DNA of 64,000 bases. Origin: Cunninghamia lanceolata (taxonomy: Eukaryota > Streptophyta > Pinopsida > Cupressales > Cupressaceae). The stretch covers positions 14,390,501 through 14,454,500 of the forward strand of contig BSBN01000140.1 in assembly GCA_027924645.1 (NCBI GenBank), given 5' to 3'. Under the pieces are notes generated by a model. That model saw only the letters and a list, made by a program, of their open reading frames with translations. It was not told the origin of the DNA and did no database searches. Positions 43,905 to 54,988 of this stretch are shown here, piece by piece; the stretch's first letter is position 1, and each line of letters opens with the position of its first letter. The position numbers were made by a program, and so were the translations under genes.

Positions 43905-44385
43905 TTAACTTACCTTGATACTTGTCTAATCCCTTCTTTGGCTTTCTTATGAAGCGAGCTTATTCTTCATCTGTTTAACCATTTGAGTTATTAATCGGTT
44001 CATGCTCTTTATTCTTCCCTTTCCTCAAAGCTTTGAATCCTACCTCCTTCTTAGATGATTGATCTATGGTTCTCATCTCATAGGTAGTAAGAATCCCATG
44101 CAACTCATCCTTTGTCAATTTGTCTAGATCTCTCATTTCTTCAATTGCTAAAAATTTGGCATCAAATCTTAGCAGTAAGGATCTTAATATATTTTGTACA
44201 ATCATGGCTTAATCAACTGTTTCTCCAAGACCTCTTATGGTGTTTACAATCTTGTCAACTTGGAGGAAATAAGAAGTTATATTCTCCTCCTATTTCATTT
44301 TGAGGCTTTCAAAGTGTCATCTATGAGTTTGAAGATTAGATTTCATTACTTAATCATCTTCTTCTTGAATACTCTTTAGCTTATC
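43905..44385 (-). pseudogene. Element H gag, downstream part
   Basis: Minus-strand copia UBN2-type gag. Directly after the G insertion the frame resumes with DKLKS and runs through FESLKMK, IVNTIRGLGE, ILRSLLLRFDAKF and IEEMRDLDKLTKDELHGILTTYEMRT. It ends at KYQGKL, where J begins. Stops fall at old Gln or other codons. Joined in thought with 50353-50657 it gives most of a gag, so the two pieces are one gene split by G. Confidence 0.85.
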
Positions 44386-45214
44386 TGGTGTAGTCATGAC
44401 AGGAGGGTTCACAAAATGAACTGTCTAAACCATGCAACTAGAGTAAACACAATGGAAACAACACCATCATAGAATGCAATGGAAGATTCAAATCCTCAAT
44501 ATATCATATATTTAGAATTCTTATATGCTGGCAACATGCAGGCTACAATCCAAGGGCTCACATGCTTGCTTTTTGGGTTACAACAGATATGCAAGATATA
44601 GCATTAAAGCACCTTCCCAAAAGAATCTAACTATCTCTCTTATGAAAATCAGCTAACTAATGAACTAACTCCTAATACATCTAAGAGATCCATATATATC
44701 ATCTTCAAGCTCATTTGATCATCCGCGTTGGCCACAAGAGGTTACAAACTCCAATGAAGGATGTAACGTATAGAAATAAGTAGATCGACCTACAACATTT
44801 GGTATTGTTCTGCAAATGGACAAAACATTATGAACCTCAAGGAAGGTCTATCTAATCCATATGTGCCATGTGTGATGTTTCATTTAGCTTCACAAGTCAC
44901 AGAAGTTCTCTGCAAACCTTCTCCTTCAACTAACTGTCTAAATGCTCTAGATTCTGTGAAAGATGATGATCTTCTAATAGCGATAACTTTCTGGAAACAG
45001 ATCCAAATCATTTGAAATCTAAATATGATGTAGATGATGATATGTAGATGCCAAGTCGTACTCTGTACACACTGATATGAAGATGCAGTAAAATATGGTA
45101 CAAAATTCTAAAACTACAAATGACTAAACTAAATTGGAAATTGAAGAAAAGAACGAATGCAAATATTTTTTGTTAATGCAAGATTTCTCTGCAACTTAGG
45201 ATACTCCTACATCA
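44386..45214 (-). repeat. Element G 3' LTR (829 bp)
   Basis: On the minus strand TGATGTAGGAG...GACTACACCA. It matches the other LTR at 49523-50352, and the flank GATAA (minus strand) follows. Confidence 0.9.
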
Positions 45215-45249
45215 GACACCCAGGGTTGTTGAAAAAGTGAGTCCCTCAC

Positions 45250-46560
45250 TTTGTTGGAGTTAGAGGAAAACCAAGGTGATCTACCTCATCTTAACAAACC
45301 CATGATGAATCTTCTTCCAGTCTACCTTTCCACTTTACCAAATATTCTTTATACTACTTGCCTTTGGTGTTGTGTCCAATTGTGCTATCCAAGATGTCCC
45401 TTATCTGCTATAGTTGTTGCTATGGTAACTAATTCTTCAATCCATTTTCAATGTTGTCACTTAATTTTGCTTCATGATACATATATAAGTCTGTAATGTT
45501 GAATATAGGTGATATACCCAATGTCTCTGGTAGCTCCACTTCATATGCATTTCCTGAATCAAATTTCTTAAGTATCCTACATGGTCCAAACTTCTTCATC
45601 TTCAGCTTGTTGTATGTCCCTACTAAAAATCTCTCCTTTCTCAGATATACCGTTATTTCATCTCCAACTAAAAATTCATTGTCTCCTCTTCTCATATGCT
45701 TGCTCTAAGTTATAGATGATGTTCATTTCCTCCAAATGCTTCTTTGACATGATTATGTAGTGTCTCCATGTATCCTGTAAATTCTTCTGTCTCTACACTT
45801 TTCCTATTCTCCATATTGATGTGTCTCAATTCTGTAACTCCTCTAGGGCTTACTCTGGTCACAACTTCAAATGGTGTCTTTCCTGTGCTCCTAGTCACTG
45901 AATTATTATATGCAAACTCTGCTTGTAGAAAAATTTGATCCCAATTTCCTACCTTATCTCCTACCAAACATCTCAACAAGTTACCCAAACTCCTATTTAC
46001 CACTTATGTTTGTCCATATGTATGTGGGTGAAATGTTGAACTAAGCTTTAGGTCTATCTTCATCTTCTTCCACAATGTCCTCCAAAAGTATTCAATCAAT
46101 CTTGTATCCCTGTCTGAAATTATACTCTTCTAGTAATCCATGCAATCTCACAATATGCAGCAACATGCATTGCATCATTTGACTTTTTACAAGGTATGAA
46201 ATGTGCCATCTTTGAAAATCTGTCCATGACTACAAATATAGAATCATGTCCCCTCTATGTTCTCAACAATCCTAATATGAAATCCATGCTTATGTCTTCT
46301 CAAGGTCACTCTGGTACTATCAAAGGTTTATACAATCTCATATTCTGACTACTCCCTTTTGCAACTTGACAAACTCTGTAAATTTGAATAAATTTCCTTA
46401 CATCCTTATATATCTGAGGCCAAAAATAATGTTCACTTGCTAAAGCTACTATCTTGTCAATCCCAAAATGTCATACTAATCCACCACTATGCTTTTGCTT
46501 TATCAAATTATCACTCATTTGACTCCTAGGTATACACAATTGATTTCCTTTGAACAACAT
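45250..46560 (-). pseudogene. Element G integrase and chromodomain, broken
   Basis: Minus strand. The HHCC region and first Asp are in damaged frames near 46400-46270. A DRDTRL-like second Asp lies near 46100. The open piece 45710-46003 has VNRSLGNLLRCLVGDK and FAYNNSV. 45429-45695 holds [21 protein letters not shown]. The chromodomain (about 45275-45400) reads DILDSTIG, then KGK-stop-YKEYLVKWKGR, then EEDSSWVC. The chromodomain core is well kept apart from one TAG at a Gln position. In working relatives it integrates the DNA copy. Confidence 0.82.
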
Positions 46561-46566
46561 ATTCTC

Positions 46567-47300
46567 CTAAATAAAATAATCAAACCACTTAATTCTATCT
46601 ATCACAATAGGTTCCTTACATGATTTCCATGCTTCTACTAAATCATGATCTTCCTCATACATGTGCTTTAGCTCTTCAAAACCTAATACTTCTACCCTTA
46701 TCTCTGTCAGCAAATTCCTTCTTCTGCTCAATGCATCTGCAACTTTGTTTGACTTTCTATTCCTATGCTTCAATATAAATGTGTAACTCTGCATGAGCTC
46801 TACCCATCTCATATGTATCTGATTCAACTTTCCTTGACTATTCAAATATTGTAAAGCTTGACGATCAATGTACAACATAAATTCCTTAGGCATCAAGTAA
46901 TGTCTCCACTTCTTCAAAGATTGAATTATGGCATAAAACTCTTGATCATAAACTAAATATCTTCTCCTTACATCATTCAAATTCTCACTGAAATATGCTA
47001 TTGGTCTCCCTTCTTCACTTAACACTACTATTACATTTGCACTGGCATCATAATCTACTTGAAATACTTTATTGAAATCGGGTAATGCTAACACTGGTTG
47101 CTCTATCACCTTCAGTTTCAACAATTCAAAACTCTTATCTACTTCTAATGTCCACTTGAAATCCTTTATGTCTCCTCTCATTATCTCTGTCATTGGTGTG
47201 CATACTGAACTAAAATTTCTAATGAACTTGTTGTAGAAACTTCCTAGTCCATGAAATGTTCTTATCTCTCCAATGTTCTCTTATTGATTTCTCTAGAGTT
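46567..47300 (-). pseudogene. Element G RNase H with deleted reverse transcriptase
   Basis: On the minus strand the open frame 47193-46567 starts at MTEIMRG (end of the RT connection) and holds the RNase H core: [54 protein letters not shown]. Just upstream (about 47280) the sequence passes directly from REINK at the RT fingers to the RT connection (SFYNKFIRNFSS). About 490 bases present in F are missing, including the palm and YLDD. Confidence 0.85.
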
Positions 47301-47504
47301 TGTATACATCTTCCATTCTCCATCTTTCTTTGCTGCTAATACTACAGGTACCACACATGGGCTTAAACTTTCTCTGATAAATCCTTTCATCAACAATTCA
47401 TGTATCTACCTATTCAGCTTCGCATTCTCTGCTGGTGTCATCCGATGTGCTACTTTATTAGGCAAACTAGCTCTAGGTATAAGGTCCATATGATGACTAA
47501 TACT

Positions 47505-48173
47505 CTAGATTGGTGGCAATCCTTCAGGTACATTATCTGATATGATGTCTTCATACTCTATCAACAATTCAATTATCTCCTTTGGTAGTTCTTCTTTTTT
47601 TCTTATAACAGTCTCTACACTTAGATCTCTGCACTTCTTTGAAATCAAAGAAAAATACATATTCTCATGTCTCAATCCATCCAAAAATGTCCTTCCATCA
47701 ACTAAATAGATTCTAGCATTCCCACATACTTCACTTTTAGGCTCATCTTCCAAAGGTATTAGGATATGTTTCTTCCCATTTGATGTTATAGTATAATTAT
47801 TCTTTCTCCCATCATGTATAGCTTTTCTATCATATTGACAGTGTCTACCCAATAATTTATGACATACATCCATCAGCATAATATCGTACAACACTTCATC
47901 ATTATAAGATCCTATATGAAATTTCACCAAACATTGTTCACTCACGAGAACCTTGTGTTCATTTTGAATCCATGCTATCTTGTAGGGCACGGGGTGTTTC
48001 AATCTCTTCAGATTCAACTTAGTCACCATATCTTCTGGAACCAGATTAACTGTACTCCCACTATCAATCATAACTTTACAACATTTACCTCCTAATTTGC
48101 ATCTGGTGCAAAACAAACTTTTCCTTTGTGGTGGTTCCTCAGTGGTCTCTTCTTGAAATAGTACTCTCCTCAT
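47505..48173 (-). pseudogene. Element G protease and linker, open over 222 codons
   Basis: Minus strand. KCCKVMIDSGSTVNLVPEDM keeps the intact DSG protease active site (F has lost it). It is followed by VKFHIGSYNDEV, HIG-type loops, EDEPKSEVCGNARIYLVDG and PEGLPPI, the last just before the RT. The reading frame is open, but it is isolated from gag and RT by stops. In a working element it would cleave the polyprotein. Confidence 0.85.
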
Positions 48174-48244
48174 GGCTAATGGTTCTCCTTTCTCTAGTTT
48201 TCCAATTGAATTAGGTTATCCAACATGTTCTTCCTCCACATAAG

Positions 48245-49340
48245 CTACTCTTGCACTATTCTTTGTCTTCTTTCTTGTACTTCCCTGATGAAATTCAAAT
48301 GCTCTGTGTCCTTTACCTCCTCACTTAAAATAGGTTCCTTTAAATGATCTCTTATCAAACCCTCTTTCATCTCTCCTATATCCTTCATTGAGGTAAGAAT
48401 TATGATTCCCTCTACGGTAGAAATTTTTGTCATCTCTCCAATATGAATTGTTATCTCTGTCTTCCTTTTTGAATGGACTACTTAGGTTGTTCTACTCCAC
48501 ATAAGGTCTTCCTCATCTAGAATATGTTGTACATCTTTGAAATTTACCTCCTTTACCTCTATGTTTTTGGTCATGCCTTTTATTCAATTTGTCTTCAACT
48601 TTTAGGGCAAATTGGTATGCTTCTTCTATTGTTGTCATCCTCACCAAGATAAGTTCTTCTTGAATTTTCATCCTCAATACATTTATGTATCTTGCCACTT
48701 TCTCCTTGCTTGCTTCACTATGTCCAGTCTTGATAATCATCTTATGAAATTCTTCAGTATACTCCTTCACAGATTTCTCCTTTAGCCTTAGGTTTTGCAA
48801 TCTCTTCAACAATTCCAACTCATAGTGAGCAGGTATGAACTGATTCTTTAATTTTGTCACCATCGTATCCCATTTTATGATCTTTTATTTTCCTCTCCTA
48901 TTTCTATCGAATTGAACTTCTTTCCACCAAATAGAAGCATGTCCTTTAAACTTAGTTTTCACAAATCCTACTTTCTCTGGATATTCAATTTCTTCATATT
49001 CAAAGTATTATTCTAAGTCATTTATCTAGTGAATCAATTCCTCCAGATTCAAATTTCCAATATAGCTTGATACATCCACTCTAGGTCTCTTACCAATTTT
49101 AGAAATAGATTTCAACATGTTCGCCTGATCTGATTCTTCTTCTTCTAGGGCTTCTTCATTTTGATTGGCCTAGATTGAAATTCTTCATCATCACTTTCAT
49201 CATGTCTAGGGTTTAGTCCTCTTCTTCTGTCTTCTTCTATTGTATCCAGTCTAACCTTAATTGTCCTCATCATTTCTATCATTTCTTCCATCGTTCCAGC
49301 AATATTGCCCATAGAAGGCATCATCCTTGGCGGTATATCT
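48245..49340 (-). pseudogene. Element G gag, broken
   Basis: Minus strand, aligned with F gag. A Met-rich start near 49320, EEDRRRGLNPRHDESDDEEF near 49200, the core open over 48863-48513 (NQFIPAHYELELLKRLQNL, EYTEEFHKMIIKTGHSEA, EEAYQFALKVEDKLNKR), and a basic RGKGGKF stretch. The zinc knuckle region near 48300 is degraded (frame breaks). The start codon seems lost. Confidence 0.8.
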
Positions 49341-49505
49341 TCCTAGGATCTAGTGCAACTGCGTCAATTCAACGATCTGACTACAGGGATACAACTGCCT
49401 CACAATCAACTCTTTATTGACAAACCCAAGTAGAATGCCTCAGGACAGTGATCTACTCAGTACAAGATCTTCCAGAATGCCTTCACTTCCCAAAGGATTC
49501 AAAAT

Positions 49506-49520
49506 TTGTCTCTGATACCA
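49506..49520 (-). other. Element G primer-binding site
   Basis: Minus strand TGGTATCAGAGA, two bases after the LTR end ACACCA: initiator-Met tRNA type. Confidence 0.85.
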
Positions 49521-49522
49521 CT

Positions 49523-50352
49523 TGGTGTAGTCATGGCAGGAGGGTTCATAGAATTAACTATCCAAACCATGCAACCAGAGTAAACATAATGGAAATAGAA
49601 CAATCATAGAATTCAATGGAAGATTTAAATTCTCAATATATTATATATTCAAAATGCTTATAGGTTGACAACACGTAGGCTACAATCCAAGGGCTCAAAG
49701 GCCTACTTTCTGGGTTACAACATATATGCAAGATATGGCATTGAAGTGCCTTCCTAAAAAGAATCTAACTATCTCTCTTACTAAAATCAACTAAATGATG
49801 AACTACCTCCTAATACATATAAGAGATCTATACATATCATCTTCTAGCTCATTTAATCCTCTGCATCAGCCACAAGAGGTTACAAACTCCAATCAAGGAT
49901 GTAACATATAGAAACAAGTAGGTCAGACTACAACTTCAGGTATTGCTCTGCAAATGGAGGAAAATTGGTGTGGACCTCAAGGAAGGTCTATCTAATCCTA
50001 ATGTGTCACGTGTGATGTTTCATTTAGCTCCACAAGTCACGTAAGTGCTCCGCATACCTTATCCTTCAACTAACTATCTAAATGCTTTATTCTATGAAAG
50101 CTGATGATCTTCCAATAGAGATAACATTATAGAAATAGATCCAAATGACTTGAAATCTGAATATGATGTAAATGATGATATGTATATGCTAAGTCCTGCT
50201 CCACACACTCTAATATGAAGATGCGGTAAAATGTAGTAAAAAATGTTGAAACTGCAAATGAATGAAATGAACTGAAAATGCAAGAAAAGAAAGAATGCAA
50301 ATATTTTTGGTTGATGCAAGATTACTTTGCAACCTGGGATGTTCTTGCATCA
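49523..50352 (-). repeat. Element G 5' LTR (830 bp)
   Basis: Minus strand TGATGCAAGAACATCCC...TACACCA. The pair with 44386-45214 shows moderate divergence, so the insertion is old. Confidence 0.9.
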
Positions 50353-50657
50353 TTATCCCACATCTCATTGGCATATTTACAATTCATTACCTTTACAAAT
50401 TTTGATTAAGAAAAATGACATAATATAGCATTCTTAGCTTTGGCATTGTTTTCACTATCCTTCTTTCCATCCTTATCCATTGGTGGAGATGCTAGAGTAG
50501 TATAATCATTCTTAATGGATTGTAAAATATCAAACACTAGAGAATTGAAATAATTATGCATCCCTATGCTCCAAAAGGCATAGTTTGTCCCATCAAATAG
50601 TGATGCTCTGTTTGAAGAAAATCCATATCCTTCTTGTTCGGCCATGTGTGCTTCCAA
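50353..50657 (-). pseudogene. Element H gag, N-terminal part, cut by G
   Basis: Minus-strand copia gag: after a short leader, MAEQEGYGFSSNRASLFDGT and NYAFWSIGMHNY, then KKDSENNAKAKNAILCHFS. After one TAA comes VKVMNCKYANEMWD, where G is inserted at codon Asp (GATAA duplicated). The pattern DGTNYxxWxxRM...NxKAxxAIxxxL...VMxCxxAxEIWDKL is typical of plant copia UBN2 gag. Confidence 0.87.
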
Positions 50658-50710
50658 GATCTACCTTCTAGTGGTTGGGTTATTCATGAAGGAATCCTCT
50701 CTAATATGAA
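50658..50710 (-). other. Element H leader with worn primer site
   Basis: Minus strand: TCATATTAGAGA directly after the LTR is a decayed TGGTATCAGAGC. It is the only cue to the LTR end, which is therefore approximate. Confidence 0.5.
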
Positions 50711-51913
50711 TAGATGAGCACATACTTATACTAAGAGGGGGGTGAAATAGTATAATACAATAATTTATGTTTTAAAACTAACAACCAAAGTAACATCAAT
50801 TGCATAATATCATTCACTTAAGATCTAACAATTATGCAACACTAGAACACAAGATATACATGGAAACCCTTGAGGGAGAAAACCATGGAAAATATTTCTT
50901 TTATATATATTTTTTCTTTGTAGGCACCAACCTACTTTTTTTACAATATCTTTTCTATAGGCACCAACCCACTGGAGACAACAATCCCTGCAATTGAGCA
51001 CCAACCTAGTAAGAGACACCAATCTCTTTCTATAGGTACCAACCTAAGCACTTTTCAATGATTTATATGTCTTCACAAGATCTAAATGTAAATATACATT
51101 TTCTTATGAATCTGGTCACGAATCATGTACACTTTTATTTCACAAAATTGATCACAAGTATGGATATCTCTTGACAAAGATTTTTTCCTTATAATCTACT
51201 CTAAATTCCGTTTACAATATTCTCTTCAATCTACACATATTCCTCTCTATAAATCTGCCATAAATTCTTACAAATGTCTCTTTTACTCTTCACACATGGG
51301 TTGCATATATATTTTAGAATAAGTCTAAAATACTCTTAAAAGAATTTCACCTGAGATCTACTCTATATCAAATTCATACACACTTCTCTCCACACATTCC
51401 ACAATCATTGCTTATACCATCTTGAGGAGAGGCAATTCCTTCAATGGTTGCATCCTTTGCAAAGAGAGACAACTCTAAGAATACACCTGTATTTTCATTT
51501 GCATCCTTTTGTTTTGTCCTATATGAAGGTACCACTTAGCAAAAAAAGATTCTACTTCTTATTAAAGAAAATCACATCTCCTCGTTTCTCCTGATCGCAC
51601 CTTCTAATTACCTTGATCACTCTCTTTCTAAGCACCTACTAACACACCACTCTTATCACATAAATAAGACATTTTTGTCTTATTAACAAGGCACTCATAA
51701 AAGAAAGAGTTAGCCATCATTATTAGGAAGTCAACGAGCATTAGTAAACATTTAATCTTTGTGTATTTGTTGAAGTTGGCCATCTTTTATTCATGTTTAA
51801 ATGTTTAATTTAAACATATATATAATGATCATTCATTTATCCTTCATCTGATTTATTCAATATAAGTATGAATGACATCAACTTACTTTGACATCAATGA
51901 CAATAATCTAACA
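50711..51913 (-). repeat. Element H 5' LTR (about 1203 bp)
   Basis: Minus strand: begins TGTTAGATTATTGTCATTGA at 51913 and ends near the tail with CACCCCCCTCTTAG at 50711. The tail resembles the LTR ends of A/B/C/E (CACCCCCCTCTCAG). It interrupts the protease of copia I. Confidence 0.7.
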
Positions 51914-52505
51914 ATGAAGTCATGTGAAAAGATGCACTGGAGTCAATTAACAATGGACCTTTCGATGCATTTGTAGCTAAGGCCACAACAAAGGAATCAA
52001 CATCATCCTAGGAGTATTTGTTGGACTCATCATTAGAATCATTCTTTTTCTTCTACTCCTCACAATCTTTTCAAAAATGGCTAGGCTTGCTATAGTTACA
52101 ATATTTAGCCTTGGACTTACTAGGAGATTTGGATCTCCCATGGGACTTAGATGTTGACTTATCTTTCTTCTTGTCCTTCTGACCTTTTTATTTCAATCTT
52201 CCATGAATATATAGGGCCTCATTAGCCAATTCAAAGACTTTCTTTGCATCTCTTTGGAAATAAATAATGCAATCACCTTATCCATTTTTAATTTAGTTGC
52301 AGTGCTCCCAATGGCCATAACAAGGTGCTCCGATGAATTTGGCAAAGAACATAGAAAAGAGAAATACAATAATCCTCCTGCTTAATTTTCACCCCCACAA
52401 AGGCTAGCTTGGAAACTATCATATTGAAGGATTTCATATAATCCACCATGGATCCACCATCCTCCATTATAAGAGTGTACATGTTTTTAGAAATAAATTA
52501 TTCAC
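51914..52505 (-). pseudogene. Copia I gag-protease fragment, minus strand
   Basis: Minus strand: LFLKNMYTLIMEDGGSMVDYMKSFN... (52505-52288), a standard copia gag stretch. A worn continuation follows (NEALYI-type region near 52220), then a zinc knuckle KYCNYSKPSHF-stop-KDC near 52085 with its second Cys lost. Last comes LLIDSSASFHMTS at about 51918-51956, the copia protease site with DSG changed to DSS. The H LTR begins right there. The 5' end at 52505 passes into unrelated sequence. Confidence 0.75.
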
Positions 52506-54052
52506 TAGGCATATAGCCTAATAAATTTATCCAAGCTTTTTCCAAAGTTTATTTTTTCCAAAAAAGGTGGTAAAACACCCATAGACATATTATTAAATAA
52601 AAGTTGATACAAAATGGAGACATCATCCTCCATATGTAGAAGTAAGTACATGCATAATTTAGAGAAATAAAACATGAAAGGCGCTTTAATGGTAGAATAA
52701 CAACACTAAACAAACAAAATAGAACCCTGCAAAAAACACCACCCATGCACTAAAAAGAAAAAAAGAACCCCACGGAACCCTAGTGACATAGACACCAAGA
52801 CAAAAATATCCATTACTAAACCCACTACCACCTTAAGCACTCACCACCATCACCATTGCACCCTTGAGCTCAATCCACAATAGAAGAAGATTTTTGGTCC
52901 TCAGGCTCATCCACACCTTCCTCTTCCTCTTCATTTGTTTGATCCAAGATCTCCCTTGGGAGGTGGGTGGGCCAATCAGGTGTATGAACCCACAAGAAAT
53001 GGATTCATACGAAGACATCCTTGATCCATTTCTCCATTTTCATAGTGAAATGAAAACTATTCCCCTTCAACACTTTCTCAACACCATTCATGCAACCACA
53101 GGTGAGACCTTCCTGCATAGCCTTATACATTGAATCAAAGGCAAAATATGATTTAAGGTTGTCGAGAGGGAATAAGCCCCCAACTAGTGCATCCCCTTTC
53201 AATAGGTTGTAACTATTCAAAGTTGGATTCTGCCACTCTACGTTATAAATATGGTCATAAAAAATCATGGTAGCTATAGCATGCACAAAACCCCCATCTT
53301 ATAAAATATCCATTATGTTGGATCTTATATGTGACACAACATCAGACCAATTGAGTAGTCTCTCCTCATATCCTAGAATCCATTTATGCCCACATATGTT
53401 ACACTGCAAACTAAACCATGGTACAATCCATGTCAACTATTTACATCATGTCTGTGATCTTGATTTTCTCGTGAATCTCTAGTTCCCATTGTATGGGACG
53501 AAAGAATAGCCTTTGGTTAATTTTATTAATCTCCCTAGCTAAAGCTTGCAAGCACAACTCAAGAACAAATTTCTATCACAACTGATAAAGTGTTGTCTCA
53601 TCTAAAGTGTTGCGTCATCTAAAAGGGCCCTGGATATAAATATCCACGATAGCCGATGGAGGCATACTTCACATCCGAATTTGAATTCTCCAAAGATTTG
53701 TTGCAGTCATCTCTTCATTAAGATTTAGTAAAACAAAATCTACCAAATAGAGTTTCACAAAATCCTTCACCTTTCTATCCACCAAATCTTCATCTTCTTA
53801 TCTTATACCTGATGGTTTGGTACTAGATATTACAACCCATAGATATCTATCTATGACCTTATTTTCCATTTTTAGTTTCCACAACTCAAAATAAGTTCTG
53901 ATAACCTTCCCCATTTCAATTCTAGATATGCATTCTATCTATCCCAACAATAAGATCAAAATCCTCTTTGTGCAAGCTCCCACTCAAATGAAGATTAGTA
54001 TAAAAAGCACTCTACCAAACAACTAGGATTTGAGATGATCAAGCTCTGATAA
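52506..54052 (-). mobile_element. Element K interior, unidentified content
   Basis: Between the K primer site and copia I. On the minus strand, broken frames include FELWKLKMENKVIDRYLWVV near 53850, INKINQRLFFRPIQWELEIH near 53500, and an open stretch 53286-53005 (IFYDHIYNVEWQNPTLNSYN, AFDSMYKAMQEGLTCGC). The last runs on as PDWPTHLPREILDQ and an acidic tail near 52950-52890. There is no gag, RT or integrase motif. The low end (about 52520-52780) has the look of a transcript 3' end (GTATCAACTTTTATTTAATA). It may be a non-autonomous element carrying a foreign ORF. The function is not known. Confidence 0.4.
54040..54052 (-). other. Element K primer-binding site
   Basis: Minus strand TGTTATCAGAGCTTG, one change from the initiator-Met primer site, adjoining the LTR. 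Confidence 0.55.
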
Positions 54053-54988
54053 CAATAGAATAGAAGAAAGGTTTGTAAAAATGCTTTCTACAATAATATT
54101 AGAGGAAAGTGTTCTGCAAATTTTTAATCTTTTAAAACTTACAAAAAGTAGAAACACTTATAAAATGTAGACACGCATAAACATAAAATGAATAATATAC
54201 TATAACATAGGTGTACATGGGGAAAACCCCCTCGAGAAAGAAACCCCACACTCCAAAGAAACCCATTCAATTATTTAGTAATCTAAACAATGTTACAATA
54301 CACATGCAGAGGAAGCTATCATATGAACATCACCAATGTATAAATCTGGCACGATTTCGGCAACATAATAGTACCTACAAATTAACTTGAATACAAACTA
54401 CAACTCTAGGCATGAATTTATAGGAAAGAGTTCAAACTAGAAACCATGAATGGTTTGGGAAAACTATTTGTAAAACCATAAGAGGTATGATGGTCAAAGG
54501 ACAAGTTCAAATTCCAATGCCCCTTCATGGTCTTGGTCCTCTTGGTTATTTTTATCATATTCTTTATACATCTTGCATTGGCATAATCTATCATATTTGA
54601 CCATCCAAATTCAAAATGTTAATTTGTCCTCATTCAAGCTATTCAAAGATGCTCCATAACAAGTGTCCTCACCTAGCATAATGTTGTTCAAGATTCCAAT
54701 GTAACCTCCCTCTTATGTGCTCTCACACATCATAAGAATATGTCATACATAACTCACATCATGATGACGTTACACACACTAGAAGATGTCGCCACATGAG
54801 TAAAATAATTCCACATCAAGGTGGGATGCCTACCTCTTCATGTCACAAAAAAATCCATGTCACCTCCAAATGGGATGTCAACTATCCCACAGTTCAAGAA
54901 AAAATACATAAAATATGAAATAGGAATGCATACAAAATGTAACAAAAAGAGCATTAGTAATGCAAGGTTGACACATATTTTCCCAACA
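54053..54988 (-). repeat. Element K 5' LTR (about 936 bp)
   Basis: Minus strand: starts TGTTGGGAAAATATGTGTCA at 54988, a common plant LTR start, and ends next to the primer site at 54052. I find no second copy in the window, so the far boundary rests on the primer site alone. Confidence 0.55.

Larger units (their letters stand above)
44386..50352 (-). mobile_element. Element G, complete-ended chromovirus (Ty3/gypsy)
   Basis: LTRs 44386-45214 and 49523-50352, flanked on both sides by TTATC (44381-44385 and 50353-50357), a perfect 5-bp target duplication. Minus-strand order: primer site, gag, protease, RNase H, integrase, chromodomain. It is the same family as F. Most of the RT is deleted, so it could not copy itself. 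Confidence 0.93.
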
